This document shows positions 39,152-47,074 of a stretch of 64,000 bases of DNA, piece after piece. How positions within the stretch are numbered: the first letter of the stretch is position 1; every line of letters begins with the position of its first letter. A program made the translations under genes and the position numbers. Origin of the DNA: Geosporobacter ferrireducens (GTDB lineage Bacteria; Bacillota; Clostridia; Peptostreptococcales; Thermotaleaceae); NCBI RefSeq assembly GCF_001750685.1, contig NZ_CP017269.1, positions 3,699,416 through 3,763,415 of the forward strand, given 5' to 3'. The notes beneath the pieces were generated by a model that did no database searches, was not told where the DNA came from, and saw only the letters and a program-made list of their open reading frames with translations.

Positions 39152-39544
39152 ATGGCTAGAGTACAATATTACGGAACAGGTAGAAGAAAAACTTCTATTG
39201 CAAGAGTTAGATTAGTGCCGGGTGAAGGAAAAGTAACAATTAACGGCAGAGATATAGATAATTACTGTGACTATGAAACATTAAAAAGAGACATCAGAAT
39301 GCCGATGGTATTAACACAAACAGATGGTAAGTACGATGTTATTGCAAAGGTACAGGGTGGCGGATTTACAGGCCAAGCTGGTGCTTTAAGACATGGTATC
39401 TCAAGAGCGCTGTTAAAAGCAGAAGCAGAATTAAGAGGCGTGTTAAAAAAGGCAGGTTTCTTAACAAGAGATCCAAGAATGAAGGAAAGAAAGAAGTACG
39501 GTTTAAAGAAAGCAAGACGTGCACCTCAGTTCTCAAAGAGATAA
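39152..39544 (+). CDS. rpsI: 30S ribosomal protein S9
   Basis: S9's C-terminal tail touches P-site tRNA. It has 130 residues, from [20 protein letters not shown] to the conserved RAPQFSKR end. The last codons and the terminator recur in diverged form at 40904-40975, so this gene may have been an integration target. The copy here is intact. Confidence 0.98.
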   Translation: MARVQYYGTGRRKTSIARVRLVPGEGKVTINGRDIDNYCDYETLKRDIRMPMVLTQTDGKYDVIAKVQGGGFTGQAGALRHGISRALLKAEAELRGVLKKAGFLTRDPRMKERKKYGLKKARRAPQFSKR

Positions 39545-39600
39545 TGCTTACCGGGTACAGATCCCTCAAACAAAAATGTTTGAGGGATTGTTTATTTTTT
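39530..39600 (+). repeat. Direct repeat, copy 1: rpsI 3' end and terminator
   Basis: It covers the last codons of rpsI (TTCTCAAAGAGATAAT, 39530-39545) and the terminator. Copy 2 lies at 40904-40975 with the first 16 bases identical and roughly three quarters of the rest matching by eye, with one single-base offset. The pair brackets about 1.3 kb containing a nitroreductase gene. Confidence 0.75.
39561..39600 (+). terminator. Intrinsic terminator after rpsI
   Basis: ATCCCTCAAACA (39561-39572) pairs perfectly with TGTTTGAGGGAT (39577-39588) around AAAA, and a T-rich tract (TGTTTATTTTTT) follows. Confidence 0.92.
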
Positions 39601-39645
39601 GTACGTAAAGAGAACCCTGTACTTTGCTCTATCTTAGAGAAAAAC

Positions 39646-39674
39646 TTGACAGGAAAACATATGTTCTGTATGAT
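39646..39674 (+). promoter_or_regulatory. Promoter of the nitroreductase gene
   Basis: TTGACA (39646-39651) and TATGAT (39669-39674) are separated by 17 bp. It lies inside the island, after the rpsI terminator, so the gene has its own promoter. Confidence 0.75.
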
Positions 39675-39736
39675 GGAAATATATTGAGTTTGGAAAATTA
39701 TCCTAACTTCTATAATGATGATGGGGGGATTGTGAT

Positions 39737-40351
39737 ATGGAATTGTCAGAAGTTATAAACCGAAGAAGAACTGTAAGAGATTTTTCTCAAAATAAAGTAC
39801 CCTTTAAAATTATTGAAAAAGCTTTGCGAACTGGATTGAAAGCACCAAGTTATAATCATCTTAAAGAGTGGGATTTTATCTTGGTAAGGGAGGACAGACA
39901 TAGGCTGGCTTTAACTAGAACGGAAGAGATGATAGAGGAAATAACCAATGAATTAGAGCAAGCTTTTAAAGATTATGAAAATCTTGCAAAAGATATGTAT
40001 TTAGATGCAATACCAAAACAAAAAAGAATGATATTAACAGCACCGGAATTATTAATTGTTGTCTATAAACCAAAGACGCAAGTAAGTGAAAGCAAGAAAA
40101 TATATGATTTAAACTGCCTGGCTTCAGTATGGTGTTGTATAGAAAATATACTGCTAAGTCTAGCTGAAGATGACGTTTTCGGAGTTACTTTTATTCCTAA
40201 AAATACACCTGGGATAAAAAAGATTTTCAGTATTCCACAACAGCTGGAAGTAGCAGCAATTATCCCATTCGGTTATAAGGCTTCTCATGCCAAAATTATT
40301 CCCCAAAAAGAAATCCAATTAGAATCAAAATTACATATAAATACCTGGTAG
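39737..40351 (+). CDS. Nitroreductase family protein
   Basis: It is likely an FMN-dependent NAD(P)H oxidoreductase; the natural substrate is unknown. The 204 residues show the family N-terminus (VINRRRTVRDFSQNKVP, about 6-22; KAPSYNHLKEWDFILV, about 36-51). The C-terminal half has CCIENILLSLAEDDVFGVTF and a proline-glycine-lysine rich end that are diverged from well-known members. The ATG follows GGGGGATT. The gene lies alone between the two rpsI-end repeats, with no mobility gene. Confidence 0.82.
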   Translation: MELSEVINRRRTVRDFSQNKVPFKIIEKALRTGLKAPSYNHLKEWDFILVREDRHRLALTRTEEMIEEITNELEQAFKDYENLAKDMYLDAIPKQKRMILTAPELLIVVYKPKTQVSESKKIYDLNCLASVWCCIENILLSLAEDDVFGVTFIPKNTPGIKKIFSIPQQLEVAAIIPFGYKASHAKIIPQKEIQLESKLHINTW

Positions 40352-40481
40352 CCAAATGTAAAATTTGTAAGTTGTGAACTTAATAAAATACCTAGGTCTT
40401 TCATTAAAGATAGATTTAGCGAAAGTCTTAATACATGATAGTATATTCTTACAAACGACTTCAAAGCATGTCGGATTTTAG

Positions 40482-40731
40482 GAATGATGCGTCATATTGG
40501 TGGAGTGTGGACCTATGTGTCCACCCGTTAATTTTGCCGTCTCTTTGGTCAGACACACAGGTCTGCCCCTGCCGCTATCCTTATGTTGGAGACAATGTAG
40601 GGGAGCACAGTGTGCGCCCGCTAATGATATGCATCGGGAGAACAATGTTCTCCCCTACAGGAAATAACAGCCTGTCGGTATGTGATGCATGGAACACTCC
40701 CTATGGTGTTCCCCTGTATGTCGCATCATTC
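40482..40731. repeat. Palindrome-rich, MITE-like element
   Basis: The ends are inverted repeats: GAATGATGCG (40482-40491) and CGCATCATTC (40722-40731), with further partial matching inward for about 20 bp. Inside are five short palindromes: GTGGAC/GTCCAC (40507-40524), CAGAC/GTCTG (40550-40565), GGGAGCACA/TGTGCGCCC (40601-40619), GGGAGAACA/TGTTCTCCC (40636-40654, perfect) and GGAACAC/GTGTTCC (40691-40712). It is visibly richer in G+C than its flanks. No transposase or clear target duplication is seen. Confidence 0.65.
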
Positions 40732-40903
40732 AACTGTTAGGTTACATTATTAAATTGTGAAAAGTATATTCAATAGTTAAATTAGTGTAAAGAGTGGTTA
40801 ATATCTTGAAAGATTGAAGTGTATAAAAGGCTATTAAAATGTATTGGAAAGGAACATGTAACTAACAAATGAAGTGTGAGGCTGATAAATGATAATGTGC
40901 AAA

Positions 40904-40975
40904 TTCTCAAAGAGATAATATTTACAGAATGCAAGCTCCCTCAAACAAATATGTTCGGGGGATTTTTTTATAGAT
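40904..40975 (+). repeat. Direct repeat, copy 2: diverged rpsI 3' end and terminator
   Basis: It starts TTCTCAAAGAGATAAT, identical to the last codons and stop of rpsI; the frame would read FSKR-stop. It continues with a terminator-like stem (CTCCCTCAAACA / TGTTCGGGGGAT) and a T run. No ribosomal gene precedes it. It looks like a remnant of a duplicated attachment or insertion site. Confidence 0.75.
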
Positions 40976-41047
40976 CTATAGAAAATTTGTGCTGTATTAT
41001 GTATAATAAGATCATACTAGAACAGAAAAGGTTAGGATGATAAACAG

Positions 41048-42232
41048 ATGAATATGCAACAATACAAAAGGTATGTAAAAAACTCATTACAACTGCTGTT
41101 TGTTCTCTTTGCTGCTATATTATTTTATAAGCTTATTGATAACATCGGTACGATCTATCAATCCTTCGGAGAACGGATCGCGTCAATTCGAAAAGTGCTT
41201 AATCCATTTTTAATTGGAATATTTATTGCCTATATACTCAATCCCATTGTAAAATGGTTTGAGAGAAAGATTTATGGGCCCATATTTGAGGATAAAAAGG
41301 TATACAAATATAATAGATTGTTCAGTACGATAACGGTATATATTATTCTAATTGGGCTGATCTCCTTAACCATCACCCATGTGGTTCCGGGAATTCTGCT
41401 TAACATAATGGATTTAATTGCAAAATTGCCTACTTTTATTTATAACAATGAAAGCCGAATTGTAGAATGGGTGAACCAAGTATATGCTAATGACGTCTAC
41501 AATATTGTAGGCGCCATTGAAGACAACATCAACAGTATCTTTAATCGGCTGGCAGTGATTTTGCAAAACAGCCTCAATAATATTGTGGCCAGTATTGTAA
41601 CTTTTACCTCTAGCATACTGACCCTAATTCTAGCACTAATGATTTCTTTTTATTTCTTGATCGATAAAGATAGCTTAATTCATGGTACACAGAGGTTTCT
41701 AAGAGCTTTATTTGATGACAGGCATATTGATAAACTTATTAAATTTTGTAAGGAAGCAGATGAGATATTTGTTAAATTTATCGTAGGAAAATCCATAGAT
41801 TCCTTTATTATAGGATGTATTTGCTATGTAGGACTCTTATTTGCGAAAAGCCGATATGCTGTGCTCATTAGTATTATTGTAGGGATTACGAATATGATTC
41901 CATATTTTGGCCCGCTGATTGGTGTACCGATTGCCTTTTTAATTGCTTCCCTGAATAACCCTATTAAAGCCTTATGGATTGCTCTGTTTATCTTTATTCT
42001 ACAACAATTTGACGGCATGGTATTAGGCCCTAAAATCTTAGGCGATAGTGTAGGGGTAAGGCCCTTGTGGATTATCTTTTCAATTATCTTAGGCGGAAGT
42101 TTGTATGGCGTTATTGGAATGTTTTTAGGAGTTCCCGTCATTGCTGTTGCAAAGATTACCGTAGAGAGATTAATTGATCGAAGACTCGAAGAAAAAAGAA
42201 GCAAAACAGGAAATAGTGAACCTATACAATAA
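41048..42232 (+). CDS. AI-2E family (PerM-like) membrane transporter
   Basis: It belongs to the AI-2 exporter/PerM family of multipass permeases, several members of which export small molecules or sodium; the substrate here is not known. The 394 residues begin with two membrane segments (about 14-32, 50-75). A long amphipathic region (about 110-185) follows, then the conserved C-terminal segments including NPIVKWFERK, GITNMIPYFGPLIG and LGPKILGDSVGVRPLWI. It ends with charged residues before a bidirectional terminator. Confidence 0.88.
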   Translation: MNMQQYKRYVKNSLQLLFVLFAAILFYKLIDNIGTIYQSFGERIASIRKVLNPFLIGIFIAYILNPIVKWFERKIYGPIFEDKKVYKYNRLFSTITVYIILIGLISLTITHVVPGILLNIMDLIAKLPTFIYNNESRIVEWVNQVYANDVYNIVGAIEDNINSIFNRLAVILQNSLNNIVASIVTFTSSILTLILALMISFYFLIDKDSLIHGTQRFLRALFDDRHIDKLIKFCKEADEIFVKFIVGKSIDSFIIGCICYVGLLFAKSRYAVLISIIVGITNMIPYFGPLIGVPIAFLIASLNNPIKALWIALFIFILQQFDGMVLGPKILGDSVGVRPLWIIFSIILGGSLYGVIGMFLGVPVIAVAKITVERLIDRRLEEKRSKTGNSEPIQ

Positions 42233-42260
42233 AAAGCCTCCTTGCGAGGCTTTATTTCGT
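42233..42260 (+). terminator. Bidirectional terminator between convergent genes
   Basis: AAAGCCTC (42233-42240) pairs with GAGGCTTT (42246-42253) around a 5-base loop, with ATTT beyond on the plus side and A-rich sequence on the other. The permease and the ferritin-like gene converge on it. Confidence 0.8.
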
Positions 42261-42692
42261 TGCATTCCGAATTAAACTTTGCAAGTTTTTTAAATTATTA
42301 TGATCGGTTGACAAAATTTCCTGTACCAGTTGGGCACTTTTCTGATCCAAGTCTCCAGTTATAATTTTTTCAACAACAGCGATGCCTTTATCCTCTCCGT
42401 CATAAAGCTTTCTGAGAATATACTGAGGTTCATGATGGAGTGTAGTATCTAAGCGTAGCATTACATCTGCGATTAGGCCAGAAAAACCTCTGTTTTCACG
42501 AGGGTGGCCACCGAGTTCCTCCATTCGTTTGGAAATTTTAAGAACATTTTCTTGATGAATAGACTGCATATGATAAAGCTGACTGCGAAGGGCGGGATCT
42601 TCTATTTTATCCGCAACGTCTTCAAAGGCGTGAAAGGCCATATATTCACCTTGAAGGACTTCATTGAGGGTTTTCATATTAGGTTCGTCCAC
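42252..42692 (-). CDS. Ferritin-like four-helix protein (DUF2383-like)
   Basis: The 146-residue protein looks all-helical, with metal-ligand-like Glu and His spacings: EYMAFHAFEDVADK in helix 1 and HQENVLKISKRMEELGGHP in helix 2. The Gly-His-Pro segment after helix 2 is typical of PA2169/DUF2383-type ferritin-like proteins. The start is GTG 42692 after AGGAGGAA on the minus strand. It may bind iron or act in stress protection; this is inference from sequence pattern only. Confidence 0.6.
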   Translation of the reverse strand: MDEPNMKTLNEVLQGEYMAFHAFEDVADKIEDPALRSQLYHMQSIHQENVLKISKRMEELGGHPRENRGFSGLIADVMLRLDTTLHHEPQYILRKLYDGEDKGIAVVEKIITGDLDQKSAQLVQEILSTDHNNLKNLQSLIRNATK

Positions 42693-42990
42693 ATAAGTTC
42701 CTCCTATATTGTTTTCTTTAGTTTACCCTGAAAATATGGAGATATGATAATTACCAAAAGCTTTTTGGAACGAAGCAGCATATGAAAGATAAAGGATAAT
42801 TCACTTGATGCATAATTAAAATTATTCAGAATATAAAAAACAAACAAATAAAATACCAAAAAAAATATATATATTACAAGTCCTCTGCAAAAAAATAAGT
42901 TATACTATCCATAGAAAGATAAGACGTCTGCTGTCGAGTAGAGAAAAGTATTTAACTTGTATTGAAATTTTCTATAATGGAGGAATGAAC

Positions 42991-43626
42991 ATGGAGGTAT
43001 TACAAACGATTTCCGAAGTCTTGCAAAAGGGAAATGCAAAACTGGTAGGAGAAAAAACGCAAGAGGCTTTAGATCAAGGATTAGCACCGGCGGAAATATT
43101 GAATGACGGATTGCTAGCAGGAATGTCAGTAATTGGAAAGAAATTTAAGAACAATGAAGTATACGTTCCGGAGGTATTGATTGCAGCTAGAGCCATGCAT
43201 GCAGGATTAAATGTTCTTCAGCCAAAGTTAGTTGAAAGTGGCACAAAACCTGTGGGGATAGTAGTATTGGGTACCGTAAAGGGAGATGTTCATGATATTG
43301 GAAAAAACCTCGTGGGTATGATGATGGTAGGTGCAGGTCTAGAAGTAATCGATGTGGGTATAGATGTATCCAAAGAAAAGTTTGTTGAGGCGGTTCAAAC
43401 ATATAAACCTAAAATCCTTGCGCTTTCAGCCCTATTGACTACAACCATGCCGGAATTAAAAACAGTCATTGACGCAGTTGCAGAAGCAGGATTAAGAGAC
43501 CAGGTAAAAATTATGGTAGGCGGTGCTCCGGTGAATGCAGAATTTGCTAAGGAAATCGGGGCAGACGGCTATACACCGGATGCAGGATCAGCAGCCGAAT
43601 TAGCAAAACAATTTGCCTTGGCATAA
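42991..43626 (+). CDS. Corrinoid (cobalamin-binding) methyltransferase protein
   Basis: It is a MtbC/MtaC-like shuttle that carries a methyl group on cobalt between two methyltransferases. I start at ATG 42991 because GGAGGA is 6 bases upstream; ATG 42985 is too close. It has 211 residues. An N-terminal four-helix cap (about 1-85) precedes the B12-binding domain with the signature GDVHDIGKNL, whose His (near residue 99) supplies the lower cobalt ligand, followed by GLEVIDVGIDV. The methyl-THF methyltransferase gene follows after 34 bp. Confidence 0.93.
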   Translation: MEVLQTISEVLQKGNAKLVGEKTQEALDQGLAPAEILNDGLLAGMSVIGKKFKNNEVYVPEVLIAARAMHAGLNVLQPKLVESGTKPVGIVVLGTVKGDVHDIGKNLVGMMMVGAGLEVIDVGIDVSKEKFVEAVQTYKPKILALSALLTTTMPELKTVIDAVAEAGLRDQVKIMVGGAPVNAEFAKEIGADGYTPDAGSAAELAKQFALA

Positions 43627-43660
43627 AACAAATAGATGTCCAGGACAAAGGAGGGTAACC

Positions 43661-44461
43661 ATGATTATTGTTGGTGAAAAGATTAATACCAGTTTAAAGG
43701 GAGTAACAGAGGCAGTAAGAAATAGAGATGCAGCTTTTATTCAGCAGAGAGCCAGGGAGCAAGCTGAAAAAGGCGCTCACTACATAGATGTAAACTGTGG
43801 AACGTTGGTATCGGAGGAGGTTGAAGCCTTAGCCTGGCTTGTAGAGACTGTGCAGGAGGCTGTGGATCTGCCTTGCTGTATCGATAGTCCTGATCCCCTT
43901 GCCATTGCTTCAGGATTGAAAGTACATCGGGGAAAGCCCCTGATTAATTCAATTACTGCAGAAGAAGGAAGATATCAAGGAATTATTCCATTGGTGAAAG
44001 AATACAAAGCGGGAATTATCGCTTTGTTAATAGATGATGCCCATGGGATGCCCCATGATGCAGCTACAAGAATTCAGATTGGATGCGGCCTGGTAAAGCG
44101 ACTGATGGAGGATGGTGTGGCTGTGGAGGATATCTATATCGATCCGCTGATTCAGCCGATTGGCACCTCTACAGATATGGGTGTAGTAGCGATTGAGACC
44201 ATACAAGGAATCAAAAAGGAATATCCTGGCATACATTTTATGTGCGGACTGAGCAATGTATCCTTTGGATTGCCAAAAAGAGGACTATTAAACCGCACCT
44301 TTTTAGCCCTTTGCATGATGGCCGGACTGGATGGGGCAATCCTGGATCCCGGCAATCGAGAAATGATGAAAATGATTGTAGCCACGGAGGCATTATTAGA
44401 TAGAGATGAGTATTGTATGGGGTACATACAAGCTTTCAGAAGCGGTTTATTGGACGATTGA
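43661..44461 (+). CDS. Methyltetrahydrofolate:corrinoid methyltransferase (AcsE/MtrH type)
   Basis: It moves a methyl group between tetrahydrofolate and the corrinoid protein; the direction depends on metabolism. The start is ATG 43661 (MIIVGEKINTSLKGV) after AAGGAGGG, giving 266 residues of a pterin-binding TIM barrel. Visible motifs: HYIDVNCGTL, DSPDPLAIASGL, NSITAEEGR, DPLIQPIGTS and CGLSNVSFGLPKR. The size fits AcsE. It pairs with the preceding corrinoid protein. Confidence 0.92.
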   Translation: MIIVGEKINTSLKGVTEAVRNRDAAFIQQRAREQAEKGAHYIDVNCGTLVSEEVEALAWLVETVQEAVDLPCCIDSPDPLAIASGLKVHRGKPLINSITAEEGRYQGIIPLVKEYKAGIIALLIDDAHGMPHDAATRIQIGCGLVKRLMEDGVAVEDIYIDPLIQPIGTSTDMGVVAIETIQGIKKEYPGIHFMCGLSNVSFGLPKRGLLNRTFLALCMMAGLDGAILDPGNREMMKMIVATEALLDRDEYCMGYIQAFRSGLLDD

Positions 44462-44504
44462 TTCTTGGTCTAAGGAATAACAGCTTCGAATTGTAGCAAG
44501 CTTT

Positions 44505-44556
44505 CAATTAACTTGGGTAGTGCAGTATAATTTTACTGCAGCACTCAAGTTAATTG
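44505..44556 (+). terminator. Long hairpin after the methyltransferase
   Basis: A 23-base arm (44505-44527) pairs with 44534-44556 with three mismatches around a TAATTT loop. TGTATTTG follows, a weak T tract. A new promoter lies just beyond, so the activator gene is a separate or partly separate unit. Confidence 0.6.
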
Positions 44557-44561
44557 TGTAT

Positions 44562-44591
44562 TTGACGAATAAATAGTATATATGCTATAAC
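44562..44591 (+). promoter_or_regulatory. Promoter of the corrinoid activator gene
   Basis: TTGACG (44562-44567), 18 bp, TATAAC (44586-44591), immediately after the preceding hairpin. Confidence 0.6.
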
Positions 44592-44623
44592 ATATTTAAA
44601 AGAAGCAGAGAAGGGTGATTGAC

Positions 44624-47074
44624 ATGAGGACAATCAATAAGTTTTCCTGGGTGATGCAAAGAGATAGAGTGCTAAGAGCCATGGATTGCAGGGAAAAGGG
44701 ATCTACCTATGATATCCTTTGTTCATCATATACGAAACTGGAGGATGTTTTAAAAGAGATTGTAAAACCAGAGGGCGGCTATTGCTTCCAAGAAAAGAAA
44801 GCCTTTCCAGAAGTAAAAGCAGTCTCAAAGTACACACATGTTGCTTACTGCTTCTTAACATTGGGAGAGGCGATCAGTGAAGAGATTAGCAGATATTTTC
44901 ATCAAGGAGATTATCTGGAGGGCATGTTGTTAGATGTTATGGCAGATGAGCTGATCTTTAATTTTAGCAATCAACTCTACAGCCAAGTTTGTGATGAGGC
45001 TGAAAGTCTTGGCTTAGGATTAACAGGAAGGATAGAGCCTGGGGAAAAGGACGCCTCACTAAGTGTACAAAAAGACATCCTTTCTCTTTTTCAAGAAAAA
45101 GGTGCTGCTTTAGACCTATTAATTACGGAAGCCTATATGTTGAAGCCTGTAAAATCCATGACTTTTCTTTATGGTGCATCGGCAGAGCTTCCCCTCAGAA
45201 AAGCAGATCACTCATGTATAGATTGTAGCAAAACAGCATGTAAATTTAGAGAAGCAGAGAAACTCTACATACAGATTGTTCAGGATGAGAATGAATATTC
45301 CATTGAAATAGACAAGGGAGAAAACCTTTTACGTGGGATGCAAAGACACGATATTTTTGTAAAAGCACCATGTGGAGGAACGGGTGTCTGTGGAAAATGC
45401 AAGGTTCAGATTAAAGAGGGGAATATTCCGGCTGCTGCAGAGGACCAGTTGTACTTTAGTCAGGATGAATTAGAAAAAGGTTATCGGCTGGCATGCCAAG
45501 CATATCCCACAGAAAACTGCAGTGTATTCATTGAAGCTGCCAATGAAGATCAATTTAGAATTGTATCAGACTACTCAGGCAAGCCGATGGAGAAAAATAG
45601 TTGGATACAAAGTTTTAGGATAGCTATAGTGCCGTCAGATTTTCAAAAGAATAAAAGCTTAGTAACGCTATTCAATGAAAAACTTGGCGGAGATTATACT
45701 TACTCAAAGAGAAGTCTAATGAAATTGGTTCATTTGATGGACCAGAAACAATCTATCCCAAATACAGTTAGAGATGGACATAAGACGGTAATAGAGTGTA
45801 TCTTAGAAGAGCAATGTATTATAGATATATTTATAGACGAAGAAGCAACGGCTTATGGTATTGCAATTGATATTGGCACAACAACGATTGCAATGCAAAT
45901 GATTGAGCTGATATCGGGCGAGGTTTTAGGAAACCACAGTTTATTAAATAGGCAGCGGGGATATGGAGAAGACGTGATCTCTAGAATCCAGTATAGCAAC
46001 GAAGGAAATTTGGATAAGCTCTCTAAGTGTATACAGGAGGATATTTTAAAGGGTATTTATGATCTCTGCCAAACTACATCCGTTAATTTAGAAAGGATTG
46101 TTAAGATTGCCATTGTGGGTAATACGACAATGCTTCATCTGCTGTTGGGGTTATCTTGCACATCGTTAGCTGTACATCCTTTCCAGTCAATTACAACAGC
46201 ACTGCATGAGTTTCATTTTAGTGAAATATTTGGTCAATTGTCTTTAGAATGTAAGGTAATTATATTGCCGGGAGTATCGACTTATGTGGGTGCAGATATT
46301 ATTGCTGGAATGCTTTATTGTGGATTCCATGAAGAGAAGGAGACTACATTGTTGATTGATATTGGCACCAATGGGGAGATGGCTATTGGCAATAAAGATA
46401 AAATCTTGTCTCTCTCTACTGCAGCAGGACCGGCCCTTGAAGGCGGAAATATTCAATATGGTACTGGCAGTATCAGAGGTGCTATTTCAAGGGTAGAGAT
46501 AGACAAGGATAAGTTATCCTATCGTACGATTGGAGACCTTCCGCCAATAGGAATCTGTGGATCTGGGGTAATAGACATTGTGGCTTCCTGCTGTAAAAAT
46601 GGTATAATAGATGAGACAGGAAGATTTTCAGAGTGCTATGAGGATGGCGTCGTTGAAGTGGCGAGAACTGTGGAAGACCAGGCGATTGTTTTTACACAAA
46701 AAGATGTTCGAGAAGTTCAACTGGCAAAATCAGCGCTGCGATCAGGCATAGAAATCTTAATGCAGCGAATGGAGATTGTCCCCGAAGAGATTGAACGCGT
46801 ATACATTGCTGGAGGCTTTGGTGGTGGCGTAAATATTGATAGTGCTATTACCATTGGTCTGATTCCAAAAGAATTAAAAGATAAGATTGTATCTGTAGGC
46901 AATAGTGCCTTAGGTGGTGCAGCAGCTTATCTGATAAATAGGAAAAATAGAGACAGAATAGAAGAAATTCTTAAGAAGACAAGTTATATCGAGCTCTCGA
47001 CGGATATGCATTTTCAGGATTTATTTGTAAATAATATGTTTTTTTATGGGGTGGGAAATGGTGAATCTACGTAG
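44624..47074 (+). CDS. Corrinoid protein reductive activator (RACo/RamA-like) with fused N-terminal domain
   Basis: It should reactivate oxidised Co(II) corrinoid to Co(I) with ATP and electrons. I start at ATG 44624 after AAGGGTG, giving 816 residues. In order: residues 1-195 resemble the activation domain of cobalamin-dependent methionine synthase; CIDCSKTACKFR (about 197-208) is a compact three-cysteine motif; a plant-type 2Fe-2S domain follows with CGGTGVCGKCKV (from about 249) and a last Cys in RLACQA; and an ASKHA ATPase (DUF4445) from YGIAIDIGTTT (about 410) to the end. The stop overlaps the regulator gene. Confidence 0.88.
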   Translation: MRTINKFSWVMQRDRVLRAMDCREKGSTYDILCSSYTKLEDVLKEIVKPEGGYCFQEKKAFPEVKAVSKYTHVAYCFLTLGEAISEEISRYFHQGDYLEGMLLDVMADELIFNFSNQLYSQVCDEAESLGLGLTGRIEPGEKDASLSVQKDILSLFQEKGAALDLLITEAYMLKPVKSMTFLYGASAELPLRKADHSCIDCSKTACKFREAEKLYIQIVQDENEYSIEIDKGENLLRGMQRHDIFVKAPCGGTGVCGKCKVQIKEGNIPAAAEDQLYFSQDELEKGYRLACQAYPTENCSVFIEAANEDQFRIVSDYSGKPMEKNSWIQSFRIAIVPSDFQKNKSLVTLFNEKLGGDYTYSKRSLMKLVHLMDQKQSIPNTVRDGHKTVIECILEEQCIIDIFIDEEATAYGIAIDIGTTTIAMQMIELISGEVLGNHSLLNRQRGYGEDVISRIQYSNEGNLDKLSKCIQEDILKGIYDLCQTTSVNLERIVKIAIVGNTTMLHLLLGLSCTSLAVHPFQSITTALHEFHFSEIFGQLSLECKVIILPGVSTYVGADIIAGMLYCGFHEEKETTLLIDIGTNGEMAIGNKDKILSLSTAAGPALEGGNIQYGTGSIRGAISRVEIDKDKLSYRTIGDLPPIGICGSGVIDIVASCCKNGIIDETGRFSECYEDGVVEVARTVEDQAIVFTQKDVREVQLAKSALRSGIEILMQRMEIVPEEIERVYIAGGFGGGVNIDSAITIGLIPKELKDKIVSVGNSALGGAAAYLINRKNRDRIEEILKKTSYIELSTDMHFQDLFVNNMFFYGVGNGEST

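Larger units (their letters stand above)
40352..41047. other. Gap between nitroreductase and AI-2E permease
   Basis: These 696 bases contain a 250-bp palindromic element (40482-40731), about 170 bases of AT-rich sequence in which I see nothing, the second copy of the rpsI 3' end (40904-40975), and a short stretch with TATAAT (41002-41007) before the permease. A 101-codon open frame at 40435-40740 runs through the element and looks fortuitous. Confidence 0.6.

Noticed and set aside
40435-40740. 101-codon open frame
   Set aside because: It coincides with the palindromic element, its ends follow the repeat, and the peptide has no recognisable protein pattern or ribosome binding site.
42693-42990. 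Cobalamin riboswitch before the corrinoid protein gene
   Set aside because: I searched the gap for the conserved B12-box style sequence and found none; only AT-rich sequence with TATACT (42901-42906) lacking a matching -35.
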